Assembly (NCBI GenBank): GCA_030015575.1
Contig: JASDDO010000018.1
Location: forward strand, 379,249,908 to 379,313,907
Length of the DNA stretch: 64,000 nt
Direction of reading: 5' to 3'
DNA from: Agapanthus africanus
Taxonomy: Eukaryota > Streptophyta > Magnoliopsida > Asparagales > Amaryllidaceae
The position numbers and the translations under genes are program-made. Below are positions 1 through 11,940 of this stretch, piece by piece. The notes under the pieces are model-generated. The model was not told the origin of the DNA. It did no database searches and worked only from the letters and a program-made list of their open reading frames with translations. Positions within the stretch are counted from its first letter, which is position 1. Each line of letters starts with the position of its first letter.

Positions 1-2
1 AA

Positions 3-1259
3 TACTGCTTCGCATGGAACTATTCCGAGATGCTGGGGCTAGATCCAGAAATAGCTGTGCATAAATTGGCGATATCTCCGGACGTCAAGCCAGTCAAACA
101 AGAACCAAGAAGAATACGGCTCGAACTTGAAATGAGTATCAACGCTGATGTCAAGAAGCTAATTGACTCCGGCTTCATCCAAGAAGTTCAATACCCTGAC
201 TGGATCGCTAACATTGTCCTAACGATGAAGAAAAATGGAACAGTGCGCATCTGCGTGGATTTCCGAGACCTCAATAAAGCTTGCCTGAAGGATGATTTTC
301 CCGTACCGGTTACTGAGTTGATGATAGATAACATGTCTACTCACGAAGTCTTCTTCTTCATGGACAGATCATCAGGGTACAATCAAATAAAGATGCATCC
401 CGAAGACCAGAAGCATACCGCTTTCCGGACTCCTCTGGGCATATTCTGCTACAAAGTGATGCCTTTCGGTCTGAAGAACGCCGACGCTACCTATCAGAGG
501 GCCATGACAAAGATTTTCGATGACCTCATACATGAAATCATCGAATGCTATATCGATGACCTCATACTGAAAAGCAAATCGTATGAGGAATACTGGGAGC
601 ATTTGAAAATAGTGTTCCAACGTCTTCGTAAGTATAACCTAAAGATGAACCCTCTGAAATGCACATTTAGAGTTTCCTCGGGAAAATTTCTAGGGTTCAT
701 CATACGACACCGAGGCATCGAAATAGATCCATCGAAGATCAAGGCGATTATGGAAATGCCCACTTCAAGAACTTTAAAACAATTGCGGTCTCTACAAGGA
801 AAGCTCGCGTATATCCGATGGTTCATAGCCAACCTCTCTGGAAAATGCCGTCCCTACAGTCACCTGATGAAGAAAGGAACCCCGTTTGTTTGGGATCGTA
901 AATGCCAAAGCGTACTGGACGAAATCAAGCAATACCTACAGAATCCGCCGGTACTGACCACTCCAGTCAAGGGGAAGCCCCTCATCCTGTACACAACCGC
1001 CCTTGAAGGTTCTTTAGGTACGCTATGGGCACAGGAGAACGACCAAGGGAAGGAGAGAGCCCTTTACTATTTGAGTCGAGTTCTCCTGGGGGCAGAAAAC
1101 AACTACTCCCCTATCAAAAAACACTGCCTGGCGTTAATCTTCGCGATAACAAAGCTTCGGCATTATGCTTTGGCGCATGAGGTCCATCTCATATCAAAAG
1201 TGGATCCTCTCAAATATTTGATGTCAAGAGCCATACTAACGGGAGGGCTCGCTAAATGA
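3..1259 (+). pseudogene. Tat-element reverse transcriptase and RNase H, 5' truncated by window
   Basis: This frame is open from position 3, before the first ATG at 30, so the true start is upstream of the window. It encodes the reverse transcriptase and connected RNase H that copy element RNA inside virus-like particles. The active-site YIDD is at 549-560, preceded by VRICVDFRDLNKA and the MPFGLKNA motif. The RNase H part follows the thumb after about 930. The frame ends at a TGA (1257-1259) where relatives have a conserved tryptophan before ALLL, so it is probably a TGG-to-TGA mutation; coding similarity continues past it. Lineage assignment rests on the downstream second RNase H. Confidence 0.85.
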
Positions 1260-2059
1260 GCCCTACTCTTAATGGAATTCTCGATAACATACCGACCTCT
1301 CAAGGCAGTGAAAGGCCAGGCCATCGCCTACATCCTCGTTGAGCATCCGATACCTGCCGATTCACCCGTAAATTGCGAATTGCTAGACGAACACGCGTTT
1401 GACACGATCGACAGGGAGAGAGAAGAGAGTGATACCCGATGGGAACTCTACTTCGATGGGGCATTTCCATGAAGAAGCGAAAGCATAGCTCTCCCATAAT
1501 CAAATCTGGGGTAGGCCTTATCTTCGTGACTACACAAGGAGGGATAATGCGCTTTGCCTTTTCCTTAACTGAGCCGAGGACAAACAATGAAGCAGAATAT
1601 AAGGCTTTGATAGCAGGTCTTGAGATCGCTGTCGACATGGGAATCAAAAACCTCCTCATATACGGAGACTCCCAGCTGGTCGTTAGCCAAGTAAACGGTG
1701 ACCATCAGACGTGCAAACCTGAGTTGGTAAAATACGGCGAAAAAGTGCAACAGCTACTAACTCAAATTCCCTTCTATGCGCGTATAGAAAATAACAATGC
1801 GGATGCATTAGCCAAACTCGCTAAAGAACTGGTTGACGAAAACCTCGATGACGTAAGGATCATTGTACAAAGCCATCGGGTTCTTGCACCAGTAGAAACA
1901 TCTCCGGAGTCGTCTGAAGAAAAGGAAGCGACAAAGAAAACATCCCTACAAATAGAGGACCAAGAAATGGCTAAGGATTGGAGAGAAGTCTTTATAAACT
2001 ACTTCAAATCCCGTCAAACACCGGAAGATGCATCCTCAAGACATCAGCTCATGAAATGA
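1260..2059 (+). pseudogene. Tat-element second (archaeal-type) RNase H, frameshifted
   Basis: The region starts in the frame of the RT, with ITYRPLKAVKGQAIA and YFDGA (catalytic Asp at 1455-1457). It then shifts to another frame near 1460-1475, where GVGLIF, NNEAEYKAL and YGDSQLVVSQV follow. The set YFDGA, NEAEY, GDSQL and NADALAKLA is that of the archaeal/plant-type RNase H added to Tat elements. The domain is whole but split by the frameshift, and a TGA at 2057-2059 ends the second segment. It presumably once trimmed the RNA strand during reverse transcription. Confidence 0.8.
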
Positions 2060-3229
2060 GCTATATCTTTCGCCTTCGTCAATGATACTCTATATAAGAG
2101 ATCGTTCGACTCTCTGTGGCTGAGATGCCTGGGACCGGAAGAAGCAAGGAGAGTCGTCAAAGAAACTCACGACGGACTCTGCGGTTCTCATCAAGACGGG
2201 CCAAAGATGAAGCTGAAGATCAAAAGAATGTGCTACTATTGGCCCACAATTATTCAGGACTGTCTCGAATACGCAAAGCAGTGCCACTCGTGCCAAATTC
2301 ATGGAGACTTCATCCATCAGCATCCAAGCCCGCTACACCCAACAGTGGCTAGCTGGCCATTCGAAATGTGGGGCATCGACATTATTGGGCCCATCGAACT
2401 AGCGTCATTCAAAGGACATCGGTTCATATTGGTGACAACTGATTACTTCTCTAAATAGGCAGAAGCCATACCGCGAAGAGAAGTGAAGATGGAGAACATC
2501 TTCCATTTCTTCAAGTCACACGTCATCTATCGGTTCGGCACTCCACGACGAATTATTTTCGATAACGGGCCGGCCTACAGAAGTCACAGAATCAGTCGCT
2601 TCGCACAGCAGCATAATATAGACTGGAGATACTCTTCGGTCTATAATCCCCGAGCTAACGGTCTAGCTGAGGTTTTCAACAAAACCTTGACAAAGATCAT
2701 AAAGAAGATGGTGTCCAAAAATAAAAAGGACTGGCACGAGAGACTGCATAAAGCTCTCTGGGCGTATCGAACTACGTTCAAAACGGCTATGAATACAACG
2801 CCGTATGCATTGGTATTCGGCACAGAAGCGGTACTCCCCTTGGAGATAGAGCTACCCTCCCTACGAGTGGCGTTTCATTACGAACCAACGGATGAAGAGA
2901 ATGCACATCTTCGGCTTGAGGAGCTCGACGCCCTTGATGAAACTCGTCTCATGGCGCAACAAAACTTGGAGGCTTACAAAGCAAAGATGACACGCTCATA
3001 CGAAAGATTAACTAGGCCGAGAACATTCCGCTAAGGCGAACTCGTGCTAGTTGTCAAAAAACTTATGATCCCCAATCGTGCCAAACGGGGGAAATTCGAG
3101 CTAAACTACGAGGGCCCGTACATCATAGACAAAGTCTACCAAGGTAGGGCTTACTTGCTCATGGATATGCATGGTGAAAGACCCTTCCGGCCAATAAATG
3201 GACGATTCCTTAAGAAATACTACGCTTGA
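2060..3229 (+). pseudogene. Tat-element integrase, two internal stops
   Basis: This integrase inserts element cDNA into host DNA. One frame runs from the preceding segment to the stop at 3227-3229, interrupted by TAG at 2456-2458 (FSK*AEA, expected Trp) and TAA at 3032-3034 (TFR*GEL, expected Gln). A zinc-finger remnant (CHSCQIHGD) comes first. The catalytic triad is complete: Asp 2378 in GIDIIGP, Asp 2561 in IFDNGPAY and Glu 2669 in NGLAEVFN, with 35 residues between the last two. The C-terminal part ends FRPINGRFLKKYYA. No chromodomain is present, as expected for Tat. Both stops are single C-to-T or G-to-A changes from the expected codon. Confidence 0.85.
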
Positions 3230-3339
3230 CGAGTCACAGCCCAGGTTAATGATAGATGACGATGCTTGTGTCCGCTCGCTGTCTTCCTGAGTACCAAACT
3301 CTGCAAGTGCTATCCGGCTAAACTTCACCGCAAAAACTA

Positions 3340-3545
3340 ACACGGACCGAACGTCCCTAAACTAGCAATGGACCATAATGTCCTGAAACTAGCTGCGGAC
3401 CGAAACATCCCTAAACTAACAATGGACCGTAATGTCGTGAAACTTGCTGCGGACCGAAACTTCACTAATCTAACAATGGACCGCAATGTCCTGAAATTAG
3501 CTGCGGACCGTAATGTCCTTAAACTACTATGAATCGCAGTATCCT
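3340..3545 (+). repeat. 27/54-bp tandem repeat downstream of Tat pol
   Basis: About seven half-units alternate between a form with CAATGGACC and a form with GCTGCGGACC, each ending near AATGTCC or AAACATCC. The basic period is 27 bp and the higher-order period 54 bp. It lies about 110 bp after the pol stop. Short arrays at this place are known in Tat/Ogre elements and can seed satellites. Confidence 0.75.
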
Positions 3546-4865
3546 TAGGCTAACGCGGCAAAAAAAGAGAAAAAAAAGGTACGTCCATAAGCGAAATGGG
3601 CATGGATGAAAACCCGAAAGGGCTCCGTGAGTAAAAATAGCAGGGCTACCAGCGAGTTTGTGAAAACCCGAATGGGCGCAGACTCGTAATTTTTTTCCTG
3701 TGCACTTGCAAGGTCCCTTCGACCTTGTAAGGAGAAAATACCCGCGTGAGATCCTTACGACTCACAAAGGAGCCAAATACTTAGGAATCCTCACGATCCC
3801 TAAGGAGAAATTACACTTATGAGATCCTCACGACTTGAAGGAGAATTTCCCCCTATGAGACCCTCACGGCTCACAGGATTCAAAAGTCTTAAGATACAGG
3901 GACCTGAACCTGTTCTTAAGCCATCATATCCCCCAAACTGCCCTACAGGCAGTCAATATTGACCCTTGTATACAATCCACGGGCCTAAATAAGTGTTCCC
4001 TCACCCAGTTCCACCAATGGTGTGAAATTCTCCTATTTGGTGAACACACTTGTAGGTCTTCTCGACTTGCAAGGAGAAAACGCTCTTGTGAGATCTTTAC
4101 GACTCTCAAGAGAAAACGCACTAAGGAGTCCTCATGGCCCCTAAGGAGAAATTACACCTACGAGATCCTCATGACTCGTAGGGTGAAATACTTTTATGAG
4201 ACCCTTACGGCTCACGAAGTCAAAAGCCTCAGTCGTCAGGTCCCTAACCCTGTTTGCTAAGCCACATTTGTTTGAACCGACAAAGGCAAATGATGATTCG
4301 CTCCTGGCAATGTCCCAGTGGTAGCGACGTTGATGCCTAAATTGGTATCAAATTCTAAGTCCTTTTACGGCAAATGATGATTCGCTCCTAACCATATTCC
4401 AGTCGTAGCGATGCTGATGCTAAGATTGACATCAGATCTCAAGTCCATACTCGCAAAAAAATCAGCGAATCAATAATACAAAAAAAATAAGAAAATAAAA
4501 ATAGCCGAAATGATTGGGCAACTCACAATAAAAGGCAGCGAGTAAAAAGAAAAATAGCCGAAATGATTAGGCAATCGTGATTTTCACGATATAAAAAGAT
4601 GAAATGATAGAGCATTGCGGAAGGAAATAAAAAAATGAAAGAATAAAACTTTTGCCCTGCGGGCGAGTCCATACTGACCCCTGTATACAATCTATGGGCA
4701 TAAACGAAAAGGGAACCACATTTCCTAACAGACTCTGTCAAAGGGAGAGTTAGATCTCGACGACAACATCTACATCCCAGAAGATCGACACGACGTACCT
4801 TCTCGATACCGCAGAAATTGGAGCAAGTCAACCCCGATATCGCAGAAAGTGGAGCGATTCAACCG
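3546..4865 (+). repeat. Tat 3' noncoding region with degenerate repeats
   Basis: No gene is visible. Blocks at about 3700-3985 and 4050-4260 are diverged copies of one another, each built of short GAGATCCTCACGACTC-type segments whose GTGAG/CTCAC ends could pair. An 84-bp unit beginning GGCAAATGATGATTCGCTCC is repeated at 4285 and 4369. A 53-bp unit beginning ATAGCCGAAATGATT occurs at 4501 and 4554. The rest, including the A-rich 4455-4660, shows nothing recognisable. Confidence 0.6.
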
Positions 4866-5155
4866 ATGACCTCCCCGCTGGAACAACGCTCCGTCTCGAA
4901 AACAAGTCAACCATTGACCTCCTCAGAACAAAGCTCCATCTTGGAAACAAGTCATCCAATGACCTCCCTGCCGGAACAATGCTCCGTCTCGGAAACAAGT
5001 CAGCCAATGACCTCCCCGCCGGAACAATGCTCCGTCTCGGAAACAAGTCAGCCAATGACCTCCTTGCCGAAACAACTCACCGTCTCGGAAACAAGTCAGC
5101 CAATGACCTCCCTGCCGGAACAAGGCACTGTCTCGAAAACAAGCCAGCCAACGAC
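4866..5155 (+). repeat. 48-bp minisatellite, about six copies
   Basis: Each 48-bp unit reads as the 16-residue repeat SETSQPMTSPPEQCSV in one forward frame. Because 48 is a multiple of three, other frames and the reverse strand also stay open, so the 114-codon open frame at 4818-5162 is a by-product. The array is cut by the CopA-1 insertion at 5157, so its original length is unknown. Confidence 0.8.
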
Positions 5156-5156
5156 C

Positions 5157-7422
5157 TGTTAGTTATATGTATGCCCTGAGGCCATTACTGTACATGGGAT
5201 GTATATTGTAGTGGATGCTTGGACATATATAGGGAGGACTTTCTTTCTCGACATGATAGTATGCTATCTGGTTGCTCTTTATCTTAACATGACGACTTGT
5301 ATATATGATGCTGTCTTACTCTCACATGTTGATAGAGCCCTTAGGTTGTGTACTTGACTACCAGGACTATGATGGAGATCATACTAGTGGGGCCAAGGGT
5401 AGTCCATAAGTACACCCTAAAATAGTTCCTAGTCGAGGGTGTATCGAGACTGGGCATCGATATTCCGGAGTAGACTAGTGTATACGCATCTTGACCCATA
5501 TGATGGGCGATGGATGATCCCACATCCATTGGTGTTTGACATCAAAGATGGTATACGGGTGCTCAGTGGAGACTGGGTACACTGATCGGACTCGCCGAGA
5601 ACTCCTAGTTGGTATTATACCAATAGTCAGATAGCAGTTCTCTGGTGACACTGGTACAAGTTAGTTTGTAGACCCAAGATCGTCATAGAGTCTTGTGTGA
5701 TTCCCATTGTGTTTTGATTTCCACCTTATCACGTTCAAAAGAACGTGCAAAATGGTGGCTTTTGGGTACAGTCTCGAATCACATTGAGGCAAAGAGCAAT
5801 AGGAGGGGATTCGTCTCTCCCGGTATTGGGAGTTGATGTTGCGCTGTACTCGATTGCCCATAACAGGAAAGTCTCTGGCCAAGGCTGATACAGAGATTTA
5901 CTGATAAATGTTATCAGTAGATTCTCGGCCCGTTATGAGCCTCACATCGGCACGACTTATCGGTCATTGGGGTCTGACGTTTACCACTCCTAGAATAGAT
6001 ACGCGACATATCAGAAGAAGAGACCGGACTGTACGGTAGTGTTACTGACAGGCTTTTGCAGAAATTAGAGCGGGCTAGCTTGCTGATCATCTGATCGTTC
6101 AATACCCGGGTAGCCGTTACGTCCAGCTAGTACCGCTGACGGCTTATGGGTGCTTGATGTGATCATCTCTATTGCTGGCGTATTGACGTGTCTTTAGAGT
6201 CCTACACAGAGGTTTCACTGGCTCAGACAAAACGAAGTAGGAGCACATATGTGATATGTGCGGGACCGAGATTAATACGAGTATATGATACCGTATTCTA
6301 TTCTCGTGATATAAAGTATCGATCGGTTATATGAGATATAGCCGGGTTATCGGATCAAATGTTGATTCGATAAGTCGATACAGTATCGATCGGTTATATG
6401 AGAGATAGCTGGGTTATCGAATCAAGTGTTGGTTCGATAAGTTGATACAAATTATATTAATCGGTCATATGAGATATAACCGGATTATTAAATCAAGTGT
6501 TGATTTAATGATTTAATGTAGAATTATGTATATGATATATTAATTTACATTAACTAATATTAGCTCACTTAAGCATTTCTTTTTCTCACAAATACACACT
6601 TAATATATATGTGATATATATTAATTGTGTTTTATTTATGTGTCATGGTTGATGATACATGCAACATGGGTGTATGAGAGCTACACCATAATAATGATAA
6701 TGAAGGGTTTATTTATTTAGAATAAAACAATTATTAGTTGGAAATTTGTCACATGGCATGAAGCTTCATGAAGCTTGAAGACCCATTGACTTAGTCCACT
6801 AGTTTTACCTTATACTAGATATTTGTTAACCCAACCATTATCTAAACTCATGGTTAAGTCTCTACATGAGATATATTAGATATTTTCTCACCTATGGTTG
6901 CCACTCTCTCTCACATCTATTATTTGCTTCTTCTTCCTCAAAGCTCAAGAGAGCTCTCTAGGTTTTGAGAGAAGCTTAAAACAAGTGAGAAAAGTAATTC
7001 TAAAGTGAGCAAAAATCCTACTTCATCATCCTCTACTAGATTAGCACTTTAGTATAGGGTGTTAGCTTCACTAATCCCACATTAGTGAAGAGGGTAGCAT
7101 GGGTTTGTGACTCCTCGACATAGATCATCTTCGGCTTGGAAGACTTCAAGCAAGCATGCATCTTTCTTCTTGTGGAGCCGTTCGAGAGTCCGCAAGATCG
7201 CAACATGGAGCGAAGGGACAACTACAAGGAGCTAAAGAAGTGAAGGACCGGACTACAAAGGTTGTAATCCCTACTTACTTAGATGTAAAGTAGTTTACAA
7301 TATGTTTCGTATGATTCTCTAGTTAAAGATTCTAGTTTAGGGTTCTTTAAAACGGCAAAAAATTGGAAAATGGCATGGTCGTTGCCTCCCGAAACCTTGC
7401 TGTCGTTCATAGGAACCCTACA
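5157..7422 (+). repeat. CopA-1 5' LTR
   Basis: The LTR is 2266 bp, beginning TGTTAG and ending CCCTACA, bounded on the right by a degenerate primer site. It aligns along its length with the two CopA-2 LTRs (39470-41685 and 47613-49795). The left flank CGACC (5152-5156) is the presumed target duplication; its partner lies outside the window. Confidence 0.85.
6316..6520 (+). repeat. Three tandem ~65-bp repeats in CopA-1 LTR (probable U3)
   Basis: Each unit contains a CGGTTATATGAGATATA-like block followed by TTATCGGATCAA and TTGATTCGATAA, which are inverted copies of each other. CopA-2 has only two units (about 40606-40745 and 48726-48866). Repeats of this kind in plant copia U3 regions, such as the BII boxes of Tnt1, act as transcriptional enhancers; that role here is inferred. 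Confidence 0.55.
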
Positions 7423-8405
7423 GTGGTCACAGAGCTGGGCTAGAGAATTAGACGGATTGTGTAGGATTACGAAACCGAAACAACTCCGAAAGTGGACACA
7501 AGATCACCCAGTTTCTGTCGATTTTAAAAAGGCCTCTAAAATTTTTTTAAACAACTGCAGAATGTTGTATGAGATGCAACAGGAACACAGTACAAAATTT
7601 AGCCTATTCCCTCGGAATTTGGCCGGCCACCGAGCCAAAAAATCCGGCCTGCTCGGTTGGTTTTAAGAGTTCAGGGTTGAAGTTTGCACTGTGTTCCAGT
7701 CTCTGGGTTTTGGTGTTTCAGGTGTTGTTTGTTTTTGCTAAATTTGCATGTGATGTTAATTTTCTGCAAAGGTAACTCGGAGTGTTTCATAGTCGTAATT
7801 GTAACAGTTTTTCGGGTTACTTTAGACGGTATTAAAAAGTTCGAACGGATATCAAATACCCATTTTAACCCTCGCGGGAAATTTTCCAAGTGCTGGATTT
7901 TTCCTTAGTTTAAAACTTTTAGAAAATCATGCAAGCGATTCTGTGGACCCTCTAGAAGAACGAAACCCTAACTCAATTATGTGACCCTTAGAACCACCAT
8001 TAAACCCTAAGGTTTGTGGTAGTTCAGCGGTGCCACATGTGAGGAATTGGTTGACCCTTCTACGGCTGGTTCATAGGAGCTGTGGCATGTACTGAGTATT
8101 TTTAAATTACGCTTAAGTGTTGAGCTTTTTGGGTAATTTTGGGTGTTTGTTGATTCGATCGGAATGTTTGACATCGTCTAGCTATTTGTGGAATGTGATA
8201 CAATATGTGGAATTTATATAGTTAGGCATGAAATCCAAAATATGTGATATTTTGGGTTTATGATGTTTAAGTTTATTATGGATTCCAAATGTTGTAGTTT
8301 GACATTTTCTTTTCTGCGACCGTAAGTGTAATATGTGGTGTATCGCCGGTTTCATTGCTATATGTCAACGACAATTAGGATACGCATATTTACTTACGTC
8401 GATGA
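7423..8405 (+). other. CopA-1 leader, first part
   Basis: This noncoding stretch continues directly into 17979 once CopB-1 and one GATGA copy are removed, as shown by the uninterrupted equivalent in CopA-2 near 43050-43075. It has no convincing open frame. Small open frames at 7370-7908 are not conserved in CopA-2. Confidence 0.7.
7424..7435 (+). other. CopA-1 primer-binding site, degenerate
   Basis: TGGTCACAGAGC begins two bases after the LTR. It matches the initiator-Met-tRNA site TGGTATCAGAGC, intact in CopA-2, CopB-1 and CopD, at 10 of 12 positions. Confidence 0.7.
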
Positions 8406-9516
8406 TGTTGGAGATAGTGCCCTCATAGTCAATTATTGTATCGCAGGTACGTGATTGCAATGATTGCGGAGGACCTATACCGGTAGGACAGTCTTACTCG
8501 AGATGATAGTATGCTATCTGGTTTGCCTTTATCAGTCGTGTACATGTTCAGGTGAATGATTACATGTTACACTTTGATAGAGCCCTTAGGATCTTGCTTT
8601 ACTACCAACTGTATGATGGCGATCATATACGTGAGAGTTGGGTAGTTTATACGCATATCCTTAATTGTGGTCCCTAGTCGTGGGAGTTTCGAGACAGGGC
8701 ATCGATACTCCGGAGTAGACTAGTGTATACAGTCGAGACCCCGATGAGGGACGGTGGCCGGTGTCACAAGCCACTGGTGTCAGTTGGATCACCTAAGATG
8801 TATACAGGTGCTCATTGGGTTATGAGTACACCGGACAGGACTCGCCGGGAATCTGCTAGTTGGTATTATACATATCGTCAGATAGCAGTTCCCTGGTGAC
8901 ATGTGTATAGGTTAGTTCATCGACCTGAGCTCGTCATTTGTCTCTTGTGAGTTCCCACTGTGCTTTGATTTCTACCCTACCACGGCTCAAAGGAGTCATG
9001 CAAACAGGTAGTTTTTGGGTACAGTCCCGAGCCATATGGAGGCACGTGAGCGGATCGGCAGGGGATTCGTCTCTCCCGGTATTGGGGGCGAGATCGTGCT
9101 GTGTCTAGGAGAGCCATTACACAAAGCCCACGGCCGTGGTAGGAGATTTACTGGTAGGTACTCCAGTAGTATCTCAGGGTGTTATTGGGCTACACTCCGA
9201 CATGACTTATACTGCTATTGGGGGTCTGACGTTACTAGCCCCTAGGCAGATATGCGATACTCAAAGACGAACGGACCGGACTGTATATACATTGTCACTG
9301 TTAGGCTCGGTAGGGTTTCCGGATGAGTTCGCTCATCGGCCTCCCTTGAGGTCAGTCCATGGGCAGCCGTTATGCATAGCTAGTGCCGCTGACGGTTTGT
9401 GGTTAAACCCACTGCCAGGGTACTGACGAGTCATTAGAGTCCCCCACAGACAGTTTCCTAAGTTCGGGCGAAACGTTGTAGAGGCCGTATGGTTTTATGG
9501 CAGGGTTCGGAAAATG

Positions 9517-9536
9517 CACGTGCGTTTACGCACGTG
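9517..9536 (+). promoter_or_regulatory. Perfect inverted repeat with two G-boxes, CopB-1 U3
   Basis: CACGTGCG-TTTA-CGCACGTG is an 8-bp perfect palindrome holding two CACGTG cores, about 460 bp before the TATA candidate. It is repeated in the 3' LTR at 16981-17000. Related inverted repeats occupy the same place in CopD (50422-50441, 58366-58385) and, duplicated, in CopB-2. CACGTG is the known site of plant bZIP and bHLH factors; use as an enhancer here is inferred. Confidence 0.5.
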
Positions 9537-9865
9537 TCAGTTTTCGGGCAGATGATACTGGTCGGTTTTGGTTTAAGCCGGATCCGAGTATTGTATTGAG
9601 TAGATATAATATCTTTGTCTCAGTTGCATTTGTATTTGGTCGTAATACAAATGCGGGTATATGTATACAGTTACGGGGTTATCCTGAAATTCGTTTCGGG
9701 ATCACTTTTGGAAGTTGCCAGTTTCCAGTTTTCTATCAGCCGTCTTTTAACATTCGGTTAAAGACGGATTTATCTTTTCTTGAGATGAGTGTGGAAGTTT
9801 CTAGAAGCATCTAGATGAGGTGACTAGGTTAAATGGTGTTGTATTTTCATTGGTTGCTTTTGGTG

Positions 9866-9940
9866 TGTTCACACTTTGTGTTCACACTTGAGATATTTGT
9901 TTGTGTTCACACTAGAGATATTTGTTTGTGTTCACACATA
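9866..9940 (+). repeat. Direct repeats before CopB-1 TATA region
   Basis: GTGTTCACAC occurs four times, and GAGATATTTGTTTGTGTTCACAC occurs in two close tandem copies, 50-130 bp before the TATATA candidate. The 3' LTR has the same array at 17330-17402. The position suggests transcription-factor sites. Confidence 0.5.
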
Positions 9941-10511
9941 ATATTTTCTTATGGTCATCCCCCCTCTCCTACACTCACCCTCCTCCTCCCTATATATGGC
10001 CGGCCCTCTCCTCTCTCACTCTGACTTGAGTTTTCATCTGGTAAAAAGATTATGATAGATTTTGGGGTGTATGGAATTTCACAGCTCATTTCATTCCATC
10101 ACCCGATTCGAGTGGCAACTTCATTAACCGTTCGTCCATAGCTTTGGACGGAACGAGACAAAGTCTTCTACTCATTCTCTACATCAATCTTGGTCGTCTC
10201 TTTTAGCAAACTTGACGACCGAGTTGCCTCGAGTCAGAGGCGGGATCCCGTTTAAAGAATCGTCGACGTGGTGCCACCTGGACGAGCAGATCAGAGATCG
10301 AAGAGATCGGAGCAGCCGCAACGGAGCGTGGGATGATGGTTAAAGAACGAAGGACTCAGATCGTTCGGTATAACCTTTCTACACTATTTACAGTTTGTTA
10401 GTTTAGCAATAATGGCAGATCCGGATTAAAGTATACGATAGCGCCAGTTAAAAAGTTTTTGTTCCGCATTTGGCGTCTGTAGACGGCCGGGGCGCTACCG
10501 TAGACTTACAG

Positions 10512-10523
10512 TGGTATCAGAGC
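10512..10523 (+). other. CopB-1 primer-binding site (initiator Met tRNA)
   Basis: TGGTATCAGAGC lies two bases after the LTR end and is complementary to the 3' end of plant initiator methionine tRNA, the known primer of copia minus-strand synthesis. Confidence 0.9.
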
Positions 10524-11940
10524 CTCACCATTTTGCTATACTAACTTGTGCTAACGCGTTTAAAATATCGATCGAACCGGATATCGAAAAACACAATTTT
10601 CAAGCTTCACAGTTTCTGTCGATTTTAAATGATGTCCTAAAATTATTCTACATATCTCAGAAAACTGTGCAGGGTTTTATAAGAACACCGTACAAATTTG
10701 GGCTCATGAATCGACAAGACTGCAGCGGAATCGCGGCCAAACCCATGGTTTGGCCGCGCATCCGCGGCCGTTCTGAGTGATCATGCCCCCAAACTTGCAC
10801 AGTGTATTCTTCTCTGGAAATTGGGGTTTTTGGTATATATCTTTTGGGCCCAGATTTTGTTACTGTTCACCAGTTGTTCGTGGGGCCCACTTCGTGATAT
10901 TTAGTAGATCGAAATTTAAACATGTTAGTTTAACAGTGCTTACATTATATCTCCGACCGGGAATGTCATTTGATCGGTAAACCGCGTCTGATTGCTATAG
11001 TTCTTTTAGACGGGTTTGCGAACGTGACATTCGCGTTGATGTTCTGTGTTGTGCTGTGATGTTGCGGATTTGTCGTGGTGGATAGCAGTGTGCAATGGTA
11101 GTGCAGTTTGGATTTATTTGTACATTTGATATTGCGGGGCGAGCGTCCAACATGTGGACTGCCGTCACTGCCTGATGTATAATATTCTTTTGGGGCACGA
11201 CCAGGTTGCGGTCGATGTACCTGTTGTACTATTTTTCATTACTGTACTAGGTTTTGCCCCACGACGGAGTGCACGGATAGCCGGGTTCTGGAGGGCAACG
11301 GGTCCGCATCTCATGGCTTTGAGAGGAAGAGGGGCCTTACTCTAAAATTGGCAGACTATTCGCCGCACTCGTAGGGGGTACAGGTTGACCCAAGGAGGGG
11401 TGCCCAAGCTTACCGGATTCCGTGAAGTGCTGGGTGGTCCATTCACTTTGCTGTAGGGGGCTACCTCGCTTCAGGTTTTGGCGGGTAACTTGCCGCACCC
11501 GTAGGGGTCTAGGTTTCATTGCACAGGCTATCCACACGACAGGGGAACGTCGGGTTTCAGCAGCAGCTCTGTGAAACCCGGGGATCCCAGATTATCTGTA
11601 TTGTTCTGTGATGCTTATTACTTTTCTGTAATGTTGCATATTATCACGCCTGGAGCGATTATTGTATATTGGTTTATATACTATTAGATGTTGTTTATGT
11701 TTTACACCCGCGCTAGTCCAGTCCCCGCTCTGTCGTTAGTTAAGTAACCTAACGGGTGATGACGGGACCCAGTGACGAATGCAGATGGCATATATGTACA
11801 TTTTATTTTCGTTCTTTTCTGGTGTGATTGATTGATGGGACTGCGTTGATTCTGATCAATGCAAAGGAAAGCAAACCTATTTGGCAGTTGTTGGAACAAT
11901 TTAAAAGGTGTTATTGCAAAGACGTTTCCTTTTGTTATGC

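Larger units (their letters stand above)
1..5156 (+). mobile_element. Tat-lineage Ty3/gypsy element, 3' part
   Basis: This is the outermost layer of the nest, cut by the window start on the left and by copia element CopA-1 on the right at 5157. It holds the end of pol (RT, RNase H, a second RNase H, integrase; 3-3229) followed by about 1.9 kb of noncoding repeats. A second RNase H between the RT-linked RNase H and the integrase is the known hallmark of the Tat clade (Tat, Ogre, Retand). Tandem arrays downstream of pol are also known for that clade. No LTR of this element lies in the window, so its family and age cannot be judged. Confidence 0.85.
8406..10510 (+). repeat. CopB-1 5' LTR
   Basis: The LTR is 2105 bp, from TGTTGGAGATAG to GACTTACA. 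It has the same length as its partner at 15869-17973 and differs by scattered substitutions only. A TATATA box candidate lies at about 9993-9998 (CCCTATATATGG). Open frames inside it (9015-9245, 9136-9426, 9497-9814) recur in the other LTR simply because the LTRs are copies. Confidence 0.9.

Noticed and set aside
5152-5156. Target duplication of CopA-1 (CGACC)
   Set aside because: The right flank is outside the window, so the duplication cannot be confirmed.
4818-5162. 114-codon repeat protein (SETSQPMTS repeats)
   Set aside because: It is a by-product of a 48-bp minisatellite, open in several frames, ends inside the next element and has no start context.
9497-9814. 105-codon open frame in the CopB-1 5' LTR, repeated at 16961-17278
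   Set aside because: Same reason: an LTR copy with composition-driven openness; not kept as a protein in CopB-2 or CopD LTRs.
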